Source: an uncultured Campylobacter sp. (GTDB lineage Bacteria; Campylobacterota; Campylobacteria; Campylobacterales; Campylobacteraceae). From it: a DNA stretch of 5,685 nt. The translations under genes and the position numbers were made by a program. Where the stretch lies: NCBI GenBank assembly GCA_938036585.1, contig CALHQN010000036.1, positions 1 through 5,685 on the forward strand, read 5' to 3'. Positions 1-5,064 of the stretch are shown here, in pieces. The stretch's first letter is position 1, and each line of letters opens with the position of its first letter. The notes under the pieces are model-generated. The model worked only from the letters and a program-made list of their open reading frames with translations. It had not been told where the DNA came from and ran no database searches.

Positions 1-408
1 CGAAACAAGCGAAAGTCGCGATTAAATTTAAAACCAAAGCGAGTTTCGGTCATCAAATTTAACTGGAATTTAGCGCGATAAATTTAAACCGAGATTCGCG
101 TACAAAGCTCGCAAGCGCCAAGCACAAAACTTGCGCCTCTAAATTTTAAAAGGCAGCTCGGCTTACCTAAGCGGCGCGGCGCCGTAAAATTTCAATCTCG
201 ATTCGCCGCCCTAAACGAATCTGTAAAAATCTCTCGGCAAAATTTAGCCGATCTATCGAATCGTAAATTTTTAAAGCTCAAGCTCATCCGAGTTTTAAAA
301 TTTTACGACTCGTGCGGCTCTTATTATCGGGCTTCGTTTAAATGGAGTAAATTTAAAATTTCGCCCCTGCTCGTTCAATAAAATTTTATCGCAAAAACCC
401 GCCTAAAA
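1..408. other. AT-rich non-coding stretch upstream of the antiporter gene
   Basis: No convincing gene is seen here on either strand. All three plus frames hit stops within the first 81 bases, so the end of a gene entering from the left cannot be assigned. The stretch contains eleven AAATTT words by hand count and small inverted repeats: GATTCG (200-205) with CGAATC (216-221), CGGC (235-238) with GCCG (247-250), and CGGCG (172-176) with CGCCG (180-184). None is followed by a clear T-tract. It probably serves as spacer and upstream promoter DNA. Confidence 0.6.
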
Positions 409-423
409 ATGGGGAAAACCCGC

Positions 424-429
424 TATAAT
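424..429 (+). promoter_or_regulatory. -10 box (TATAAT) of the antiporter gene
   Basis: A perfect TATAAT preceded by CGC lies 12 bases before the ATG at 442. No TTGACA-like -35 is present, as is usual for the housekeeping sigma factor of Campylobacter. Transcription would start near 436, leaving a leader of only about 6 bases. The box would fall inside the coding region if the upstream ATG at 409 were used, which argues for the 442 start. Confidence 0.55.
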
Positions 430-441
430 CTTGAAAAAATT

Positions 442-1908
442 ATGGAGCGCTTTTTGGAAAAATTTCTACTCTTCGCCGCGATCTTACTCATCGCAAGCAT
501 CGTGCTTAATAAGATCTCGGGCAAATTCGGACTTCCTTCGCTCATCGTATTTTTGGCAGTGGGGATGCTCGCGGGCTCGGACGGGCTTTTGCGCATCGAT
601 TTTACGAGCCACCGAATCACTCAAGACGTCGGTATGATCGCGCTTATTTATATTTTATACGCGGGCGGGCTCGATACGAATTTAAAATCGATCCGCCCTG
701 TAATGGCTAGCGGCATCATCTTAGCGACGCTCGGGGTGGTGGTCACCGCATGCGCGACGGCGGTTTTGGTTAAAATTCTGCTCGGCTTCAGCTGGCTTGA
801 AGCGCTGCTTTTGGGCGCCATCATCTCCTCGACCGACGCCGCGGCGGTCTTTGCGATACTGCGCGCCAAAGGAATTTCGCTGAAAAACAATCTCGGCCCG
901 CTGCTCGAGCTCGAATCGGGCAGCAACGACCCGATGGCGATCTTTTTGACCGTCACGATCATCCAGATCATCTCGTTAAATCAAAGCCCGAGCGCGATCG
1001 ATATGCTGACGCTGCTAATCAAGCAGTTTTTCATCGGCGGGCTTATGGGATACGCCTTCGGTAGGGCGCTGCCGTCTATTTTCAATAGATTGAGGCTAGA
1101 ACATTGGGGATTGTATCCGGTGTTTTCGATGGCGTGGGTGGCGCTGCTTTTTACGCTGTGTATGAAGCTCGGCGGCAACGGCTACATCGCCGTTTACGTC
1201 GCGGGAATGTTCGTCAATAAGCGAGAATTTGCACACAAGAAAAACCTCATCGGATTTCACGACGGCATAGCATGGACGATGCAGATCACGGTTTTTATCA
1301 CGCTTGGGCTTTTGGTTTTTCCGTCCGAGCTGCCCGCCGTCGCGCTTATGGGCTTTGTAACGGCGCTATGGCTGATGTTTGTCGCGCGACCTTTGGGGGT
1401 ATTTATATCGCTCGCGTTCTCTAAATACAGCAAGAAAGAGAAGGTCTTTATCTCATGGGTCGGACTTCGCGGCGTCGTGCCTATCGTGCTTGCGACCTAT
1501 CCATACGCCGCGGGGATCGAGCACGCGGGGCTTATCTTTAACACCGTCTTTTTTATGGTCCTAATCTCGGTGCTGATACAGGGGATGAGCCTGGAGCGCG
1601 CCGCGGATAGATGCGGCGTACGCGAACCGCCGGAGCCGGAGAGCGCGGAGCCGAATTCGAATATGCCGATCTTTTATCGCACGCTGCGCCAATACACCGT
1701 GGATCACGGCTGCGTGCTGATCGATAAAATTTTAGCCGAGCTCGAGCTGCCGGAGGATTTCCTCGTCATCTTGATCAGGCGGCACGGCGAATACATCAAG
1801 CCTACCGGCTCGACGGTGCTGCAAGAGGGCGATCTGCTGCTCGTCCACTGCGATGAGGAGAGCGTGTACAACGCGGTTTTGAAGGGTTTTGAGGCGTCTA
1901 AGGCGTAA
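442..1908 (+). CDS. K+/H+ (or Na+/H+) antiporter, NhaP2/CvrA-like, with C-terminal RCK_C/TrkA-C domain
   Basis: This is a 488-residue inner-membrane cation/proton antiporter of the CPA1 type (Na_H_Exchanger family), expected to exchange K+ or Na+ for protons. The membrane domain spans about residues 5-385 with a dozen or so hydrophobic segments. Diagnostic motifs are GLPSLIVFLAVGMLAG near the N-terminus, SSTDAAAVF (129-137), ELESGSNDPMA (156-166, holding the ion-site Asn162-Asp163 pair) and GLRGVVPIVLAT (341-352). Residues about 412-480 resemble a TrkA-C/RCK_C regulatory domain (LPEDFLVILIRRHGEYIKP, then LQEGDLLLVH). The protein is shorter than E. coli CvrA/NhaP2 (about 578 residues), which carries a further CorC_HlyC-type domain absent here. 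I prefer the ATG at 442 over the one at 409 because homologues begin at this point and a TATAAT lies between the two; neither start has a good ribosome site. Family assignment is firm; ion specificity is inferred. The gene appears monocistronic. Confidence 0.92.
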   Translation: MERFLEKFLLFAAILLIASIVLNKISGKFGLPSLIVFLAVGMLAGSDGLLRIDFTSHRITQDVGMIALIYILYAGGLDTNLKSIRPVMASGIILATLGVVVTACATAVLVKILLGFSWLEALLLGAIISSTDAAAVFAILRAKGISLKNNLGPLLELESGSNDPMAIFLTVTIIQIISLNQSPSAIDMLTLLIKQFFIGGLMGYAFGRALPSIFNRLRLEHWGLYPVFSMAWVALLFTLCMKLGGNGYIAVYVAGMFVNKREFAHKKNLIGFHDGIAWTMQITVFITLGLLVFPSELPAVALMGFVTALWLMFVARPLGVFISLAFSKYSKKEKVFISWVGLRGVVPIVLATYPYAAGIEHAGLIFNTVFFMVLISVLIQGMSLERAADRCGVREPPEPESAEPNSNMPIFYRTLRQYTVDHGCVLIDKILAELELPEDFLVILIRRHGEYIKPTGSTVLQEGDLLLVHCDEESVYNAVLKGFEASKA

Positions 1909-1928
1909 GCGGCGCGGCGTGGAGTTGC

Positions 1929-1958
1929 GGCGCAAAATTTTAGTTTGGCGCGCCTTTT
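1929..1958 (+). terminator. possible terminator of the antiporter gene
   Basis: GGCGC (1929-1933) can pair with GCGCC (1950-1954) around a 16-base loop, followed directly by TTTT (1955-1958), 20 bases after the stop codon. The stem is only five pairs, and GGCGCGCC (1947-1954) is itself palindromic, so the structure is plausible rather than certain. Confidence 0.4.
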
Positions 1959-2309
1959 ACCGCTCGTAACAACTGATTATCCGCGCCTAAATTTACGCCA
2001 TCGCGTAAAGATCGCTAGCCGCAAAGGCGTAATTTTAAATTTTGTAGAGGCTTCTAGGCTTATGAAATTTCAGCCGCACGAATTTTACCCAAAAGCATCA
2101 TGTATTAACGGGGTGCCGATCCGTTTTGAAATTTAACCGCGCAAATTTTAAATTTTCTAAATTTCGTAAATTTCAAAAAGGTTTAAATTTGGCGGATTCC
2201 AAACGGATGAAATTTTGAATCCGCTTGCCGAGGCGCTATGTCCTTGACGATAGATTCTATTTTAAATTTTAACTCTTGCGAGGTAGAAAATGGATTTTTT
2301 GAACCCCCA
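1959..2309. other. non-coding gap left of the CRISPR-like repeats
   Basis: A short plus-strand reading frame (1945-2136, TTG start) has no ribosome site and no protein-like character, so I see no gene here. The stretch holds many AAATTT words and an inverted repeat, GCGGATTC (2192-2199) with GAATCCGC (2217-2224), with a 17-base loop and no T-tract. ATCCGTTT (2118-2125) can pair alternatively with AAACGGAT (2201-2208). If the array to the right were transcribed on the plus strand, this would be its leader, but nothing here proves that. Confidence 0.5.
2192..2224. repeat. inverted repeat, 8-bp stem
   Basis: GCGGATTC (2192-2199) is the exact reverse complement of GAATCCGC (2217-2224), extendable by one G-T pair (2191 with 2225). 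It lacks a T-run on either side, so it is not a standard intrinsic terminator. Its role is unknown. Confidence 0.45.
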
Positions 2310-2533
2310 GTTTCAAACCCCAACGGAGTAAATTTACACAACAATCTATTCGCGGAAGTGGGATACTAGCATGGAGTTTTAAACTCCAACGGAGTAAATT
2401 TACACGCACCGTCTTGCCGCCGCTTGATTGACCAAGAACGTTTCAAACTCCAACGGAGGAATTTAAATTTCACCGTCCCTGCCGTGCGACCTTAAAATAC
2501 CGTATTTCAAATCTCTACGACCGCAAAAGCTTG
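2310..2533. CRISPR. small degenerate CRISPR-like array (3 clear repeats plus 1 decayed), no cas genes
   Basis: Three 30-base repeats start at 2310, 2376 and 2440, sharing the core GTTTCAAACTCCAACGGAG. The first two also share TAAATTTACAC at the right end. A much decayed fourth copy (TTTCAAA, then C.ACG) starts at 2504, exactly one period later. Periods are 66, 64 and 64, giving spacers of 36 (2340-2375), 34 (2406-2439) and 34 (2470-2503) bases. Copy 1 differs from the core by T to C at base 10, copy 2 by C to T at base 5; copy 3 has lost the conserved right end. The repeat contains a small hairpin, ACTCC-AAC-GGAGT. Read on the minus strand, copies 1 and 3 end in TTTGAAAC, resembling the 3' handle of many type I/III repeats, so transcription may run leftward. 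There are only 31 bases between the decayed copy and the next gene, hence little room for a leader. No cas gene is in the window. Spacers 2 and 3 share CACCGTC at the same offset, so a decayed tandem repeat is the alternative. Confidence 0.6.
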
Positions 2534-2564
2534 CAGCCTTTAAATTTAGCGTTTTTAAAGCAGT

Positions 2565-2867
2565 TCACTCGCACTCCCAGCGGTGCTTTTTCATACGGGC
2601 GCGCTCGCCTCTAAATTCCACACCTTCCGCCTCTAGCAGTTCGCGCTGAGCCGCAAAGCTCACCGTCAAGGCGCCCGCGTGATTTACGACGCGGTGGCAC
2701 GGGTAGTCGCTGTAGAGCTCTGCTTGCGAGAGCACGCGCCCCACGAGCCGCGAGTGGGCGGGTAGCCCTATCAGGCGCGCGATCTGTCCGTAGCTAGCGA
2801 CCCTGCCCGCGGGGATCTCATCCACGACGGATAAAATTTCATAGATCAAATTTTGCGTCAAAACCAT
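2565..2867 (-). CDS. MGMT-family (methylated-DNA-cysteine alkyltransferase-like) single-domain protein
   Basis: This 100-residue cytoplasmic protein consists only of the DNA-binding/active-site domain of O6-alkylguanine-DNA alkyltransferases. It would bind alkylated DNA and, if active, move the alkyl group to its own cysteine. Visible features are EIPAGRVASYGQIARLIGLP (18-37, helix-turn-helix region with the nucleotide-flipping Tyr26), R40 at the arginine-finger position, the PCHRV active site (56-60, Cys57 intact) and RELLEAEGVEF (75-85). E. coli-type ATL proteins have Trp instead of this Cys. The N-terminal domain of Ogt/Ada is absent, and the hinge Asn normally eight residues before the Cys is Ala49, so catalytic strength is uncertain. 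The ATG at 2867 was chosen because the frame upstream to 3002 has no family similarity and a TATAAT sits 6 bases before this ATG. It is divergent from the membrane-protein gene on its right. Confidence 0.85.
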   Translation of the reverse strand: MVLTQNLIYEILSVVDEIPAGRVASYGQIARLIGLPAHSRLVGRVLSQAELYSDYPCHRVVNHAGALTVSFAAQRELLEAEGVEFRGERARMKKHRWECE

Positions 2868-2873
2868 GGCGCG

Positions 2874-2879
2874 ATTATA
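2874..2879 (-). promoter_or_regulatory. -10 box (TATAAT) of the MGMT-like gene, predicted leaderless
   Basis: On the minus strand TATAAT is followed by six bases (CGCGCC) and then the ATG. With standard -10 to start spacing, transcription would begin at the A of the ATG, giving a leaderless mRNA. No Shine-Dalgarno sequence could exist upstream in such a message, and no -35 is recognisable. Confidence 0.55.
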
Positions 2880-2935
2880 CTCTTTCGCGTTTAAATTTAG
2901 ACCTAAATGTAGCCGCTTTGCAGCGCCAAATTCGA

Positions 2936-2941
2936 TATAAT
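2936..2941 (+). promoter_or_regulatory. -10 box (TATAAT) of the membrane-protein gene
   Basis: A perfect TATAAT lies 33 bases before the GTG at 2975, predicting a start near 2948 and a leader of about 27 bases that includes the ribosome site. It faces away from the minus-strand -10 at 2874-2879, with 56 bases between the two, so 2868-2974 is a compact divergent promoter region. Confidence 0.6.
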
Positions 2942-2962
2942 TTCTAAAATTTAGCGCTTTAA

Positions 2963-2968
2963 AAGGAG
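2963..2968 (+). promoter_or_regulatory. ribosome binding site deciding the GTG start at 2975
   Basis: AAGGAG ends six bases before GTG at 2975-2977. This is the best Shine-Dalgarno match near the gene and supports the non-ATG start over the internal ATG codons further in. Confidence 0.7.
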
Positions 2969-2974
2969 CGAGCT

Positions 2975-3511
2975 GTGGATAAAAAATTTCAATTAGACAC
3001 AAAAGAGCTGGACGAGAAATTTGCCGCTATCCCTGAAAATTTAAAGAAGCGATACGATATGCATAGATTTATTAGACGCGTGATTATAGGGTATTATTCG
3101 TCGGCGGCTACAACCATCTATTTCTCGCTAATGCTAATGTTTTTTCTTGATTTGCTTTTTTCGAATATCGGTATAGAATCGTCGTCTAAAATTTTTAAAG
3201 ATATTCGTGATGTCGCGATAATAGTTTTGCCTATATGTGCGACGATCGTTTTTTTGAAATACACTAAGACTAAGCGATACAGCAACCTTTTTATCAAGGA
3301 TCAAGGAGATAGTTTGTTGGTCTTTACGATAGAAAATTTTGCCAGTATAGTTTTGCTTTTATATCCGACCTTGATTTTTACCGGAATATTGGAAGGCGCC
3401 GCAGCTCATATATTTTTGTACGCCTTAATCGTAGCGCCGATTTGTGGAATAGTTTTTGGGGTATGCTATTTTTTCAATACGGGCTCATATACCCCGAAAG
3501 ACGAAGCGTAA
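2975..3511 (+). CDS. four-helix inner-membrane protein of unknown function
   Basis: I do not recognise this 178-residue protein. It begins with a charged, probably cytoplasmic segment of about 35 residues (many Lys, Glu and Asp, ending in HRFIRR). Four hydrophobic segments follow at roughly residues 38-62, 78-95, 113-136 and 142-166. A positively charged loop (KYTKTKRYSNLFIKDQGD) lies between the second and third, and a short polar tail (TGSYTPKDEA) ends the protein. By the positive-inside rule both ends face the cytoplasm. No catalytic motif, signal peptide or metal site is apparent. Start is GTG with a strong AAGGAG site and its own TATAAT promoter. Base composition is distinct: sampled 60-base blocks inside it are about 30-42% G+C, against about 57% for a sampled antiporter block, suggesting a recently acquired or fast-evolving gene. 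That the gene is real is well supported; its function is unknown. Confidence 0.8.
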   Translation: MDKKFQLDTKELDEKFAAIPENLKKRYDMHRFIRRVIIGYYSSAATTIYFSLMLMFFLDLLFSNIGIESSSKIFKDIRDVAIIVLPICATIVFLKYTKTKRYSNLFIKDQGDSLLVFTIENFASIVLLLYPTLIFTGILEGAAAHIFLYALIVAPICGIVFGVCYFFNTGSYTPKDEA

Positions 3512-3554
3512 ATTTCATTAAATTTAGCCGCGCTTTTAAATTTTACGACGCGGC

Positions 3555-3617
3555 GCCTCGCCTAATTTCAAAATTTAGTAGTTTTAAAATTTTACCTTGG
3601 CGAGGCCTTTAGGCGAG
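3555..3617 (+). terminator. large hairpin with two alternative stems, possible terminator
   Basis: GCCTCGCC (3555-3562) pairs with GGCGAGGC (3599-3606), enclosing a second stem AAAATTT (3570-3576) with AAATTTT (3587-3593). Alternatively CTCGCCTAA (3558-3566) pairs with TTAGGCGAG (3609-3617), which excludes the first stem. It begins 44 bases after the membrane-protein stop. No long T-tract follows either right arm, so termination is plausible but unproven; a mutually exclusive RNA switch ahead of the next gene is a weaker alternative. Confidence 0.4.
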
Positions 3618-3662
3618 CGAAATTTAAACCGAATATTCAGTCTCTCTTTATATGTAAAGGAA

Positions 3663-3668
3663 TATAAT
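3663..3668 (+). promoter_or_regulatory. -10 box (TATAAT) of the PepE-like gene
   Basis: A perfect TATAAT, preceded by GGAA, lies 37 bases before the ATG at 3706. It predicts a transcript start near 3675 and a leader of about 31 bases carrying the ribosome site at 3694-3700. The T-rich stretch upstream (CTCTCTTTATATG, about 3642-3654) fits the AT-periodic style of Campylobacter promoters; there is no clear -35. Confidence 0.6.
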
Positions 3669-3693
3669 TTCAAAACAGATATCAACTTTGATT

Positions 3694-3700
3694 AAAGGAG
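3694..3700 (+). promoter_or_regulatory. ribosome binding site deciding the ATG start at 3706
   Basis: AAAGGAG ends five bases before the ATG at 3706. This rules in favour of that start over the in-frame TTG at 3688, which lies upstream of the site, and places the twin-arginine motif at residues 5-6. Confidence 0.75.
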
Positions 3701-3705
3701 AAAAG

Positions 3706-4539
3706 ATGCAAAATCAAAGACGAGACCTACTAAAGGTAGCCGCTTTGGCGGCGGGCGCTGCGATGCTCGGTACGAGCGAACTGGCTGCGAGCGAAAAGGC
3801 GTTTAAGCTCTCTAAGCGCGATCATAGCAAGCAAAGAGCGCTACTGCTCTCAAGCTCGGGCTACAAAGACACGAAGTATCTATCGCACGCGGTGTCGTGG
3901 ATTGGTAAATTTGCGCAGGAGAACAACCTCGCGGGCAAAAAGATCGTTTTCATCCCTTACGCGAGCCTACGCAGAAGCTACGACGAATATGAAAAGCGCG
4001 TCAAAGAGGCACTTGCGAGTTTAAACTTAAACATCGTCGGCGTCCATCACGCTAAAAACGCCGCGAAGGAAGTCGCGAGCGCGGATTGCATATTTGTAGG
4101 CGGCGGCAACACCTTCAAGCTCGTGCACGATATGTACGAAAACGAGCTCATCGCTCTGATTAGCAAAATGGTCGAGGACGGCACGCCGTATATCGGCTGG
4201 AGCGCGGGCTCAAACGTCGCAGGCGCTACGATGATGACGACGAACGATATGCCGATTATCGAGCCTGAGTCGTTTAATACCTTCAACATCTTCCCGCACC
4301 AGATCAATCCGCACTTCATCTCGGGCAAGCCTGTGGGGCACAACGGCGAGAGCAGAGAGGAGAGGCTGGAGGAATTTTTGATCGCTAATCAAAAATCGAC
4401 CGTTTATGCGATGCCGGAGGGTACGGCGTTTTGGCTTGAGGGCGAGAAGGCGACCGTGCTAGGGCCTGCTGCGGTGCTAAAGATGAACTACAACAAAAAG
4501 GTCGAGTTGATCGAGCCGGGAAGCTCGTTTAAGTATTGA
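3706..4539 (+). CDS. Tat-signal-bearing peptidase S51 / PepE (aspartyl dipeptidase)-like protein
   Basis: This 277-residue protein belongs to the S51 peptidase family, whose type member PepE cleaves Asp-X dipeptides with a serine nucleophile. The N-terminus is a twin-arginine signal: QRRDLLK (4-10), a hydrophobic VAALAAGAAMLG run (11-22), and a possible cleavage region near ELAAS (25-29), so the mature enzyme is probably periplasmic. Family motifs follow: VGGGNTF (131-137), YIGWSAGSNVA (162-172), TTNDMPI (178-184), FPHQINPHF (196-204) and MPEGTAFWLEG (236-246). Ser166, Asp181 and His203 are spaced by 15 and 37 residues, exactly as Ser120, Asp135 and His157 of Salmonella PepE. PepE of enterobacteria is about 229 residues and cytosolic; the extra length here is mainly the signal and linker. 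Own promoter, strong ribosome site, hairpins on both sides: probably monocistronic. Substrate is inferred; cyanophycinase-like or other S51 activity is possible. Confidence 0.88.
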   Translation: MQNQRRDLLKVAALAAGAAMLGTSELAASEKAFKLSKRDHSKQRALLLSSSGYKDTKYLSHAVSWIGKFAQENNLAGKKIVFIPYASLRRSYDEYEKRVKEALASLNLNIVGVHHAKNAAKEVASADCIFVGGGNTFKLVHDMYENELIALISKMVEDGTPYIGWSAGSNVAGATMMTTNDMPIIEPESFNTFNIFPHQINPHFISGKPVGHNGESREERLEEFLIANQKSTVYAMPEGTAFWLEGEKATVLGPAAVLKMNYNKKVELIEPGSSFKY

Positions 4540-4551
4540 TCGCACCCGCTT

Positions 4552-4614
4552 AAATTTAACCGAGAGGTGCGCCCTATGGCACTGCTCGTTTGAATGCGCG
4601 AATCGGTTAAATTT
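4552..4614. repeat. long inverted repeat just after the PepE-like gene
   Basis: AAATTTAACCGA (4552-4563) is the perfect reverse complement of TCGGTTAAATTT (4603-4614), a 12-pair stem closing a 39-base loop. The loop can form a smaller GTGC/GCAC stem. It begins 12 bases after the stop codon. The A+T-rich base and long loop are not those of a classic terminator; it may protect the 3' end of the mRNA or act with the hairpin at 4620-4647. Confidence 0.5.
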
Positions 4615-4619
4615 TAATT

Positions 4620-4651
4620 GTGGCGCTCGACTAAATTCGGGCGCCGCTTTT
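4620..4651 (+). terminator. probable intrinsic terminator of the PepE-like gene
   Basis: GGCGCTCGA (4622-4630) pairs with TCGGGCGCC (4637-4645) through nine pairs including one G-U, around the six-base loop CTAAAT, and the stem can extend to 4620 and 4647. TTTT follows at 4648-4651, then more A+T. An A+T-rich flank on the left (TTAAATTTTAATT) makes weaker termination of leftward transcripts possible. Confidence 0.6.
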
Positions 4652-4760
4652 AAATTTACGCGGCAAAGCGTGCTTTGCTTATGCGGACGCGGATCAAAAG
4701 ATAAGCGTCGATTTAAAGCGGCGCGCGATCGCCGAAGTCATAAAGAGTAAAATTTAAAAG

Positions 4761-4765
4761 AGGAG
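4761..4765 (+). promoter_or_regulatory. ribosome binding site of the split unknown gene
   Basis: AGGAG, within AAAAGAGGAGA, ends five bases before the ATG at 4771. It is a strong site and supports this start. A possible -10 (TAAAGA, 4741-4746) lies upstream, but it is too weak to call with confidence. Confidence 0.65.
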
Positions 4766-4770
4766 ATAAA

Positions 4771-5052
4771 ATGCCCTACATCCACCTTCTTATGCCGCTC
4801 GGCGATTTTATTCCGTATATCGCGGACATCCTTGCCGGCTGCGGCGGGACGGTATATTTGCAAAAAAGAGGCGGCGCTTATAGTGCCGTAAAAATCGATG
4901 CGGGCGGCCGCCGAAACTTAAGCGATCGGAGGCAAAATTTCAAATTTTTTATCTCGTCCGAACCGCCGCAAGAGCCTGAATTGCCCGCAAAGATATTTTA
5001 CGACGATCTATATCGAAGCATCATCGAAGGTACGGGCGGACGGGAGACGTAA
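4771..5052 (+). CDS. unknown 93-residue protein (5' part of the split gene)
   Basis: This part has a strong AGGAG site and would be translated as a 93-residue protein even if the whole gene is broken. It starts with a moderately hydrophobic segment (MPYIHLLMPLGDFIPYIADI) lacking the basic residues of a signal peptide. A Gly/Cys-rich turn (AGCGG), a basic central part (GGRRNLSDRRQNFKFF), a Pro/Glu-rich linker (SSEPPQEPELP) and a probable helix (IFYDDLYRSIIEG) follow. The family is not recognised and the protein is probably cytoplasmic. It may be a truncated, non-functional fragment. Confidence 0.55.
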   Translation: MPYIHLLMPLGDFIPYIADILAGCGGTVYLQKRGGAYSAVKIDAGGRRNLSDRRQNFKFFISSEPPQEPELPAKIFYDDLYRSIIEGTGGRET

Positions 5053-5064
5053 GAAGCCGTAGAG

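Noticed and set aside
1..81. End of a gene entering from the left edge
   Set aside because: Three plus frames end at different early stops with equally weak protein character, so none can be chosen.
409..441. Upstream ATG giving an 11-residue N-terminal extension of the antiporter
   Set aside because: No ribosome site, a TATAAT promoter element lies within it, and homologues begin at about the ATG at 442.
1945..2136. 63-residue plus-strand reading frame after the antiporter
   Set aside because: TTG start, no ribosome site, overlaps hairpin and AAATTT-rich DNA, and the peptide has no protein-family character.
2266..2295. A possible extra CRISPR repeat upstream (ATTTTAACTCTTGCGAGG)
   Set aside because: It lies 44 bases before copy 1 rather than 64-66 and matches poorly outside the AT-rich left end.
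2868..3002. N-terminal extension of the MGMT-like protein to 145 residues
   Set aside because: It would cover the divergent promoters and the start of the opposite gene, and its sequence shows no similarity to the family's N-terminal domain.
4047..4392. Minus-strand reading frames inside the PepE-like gene
   Set aside because: They are shadows of a confidently identified gene, with no ribosome sites and no family features.
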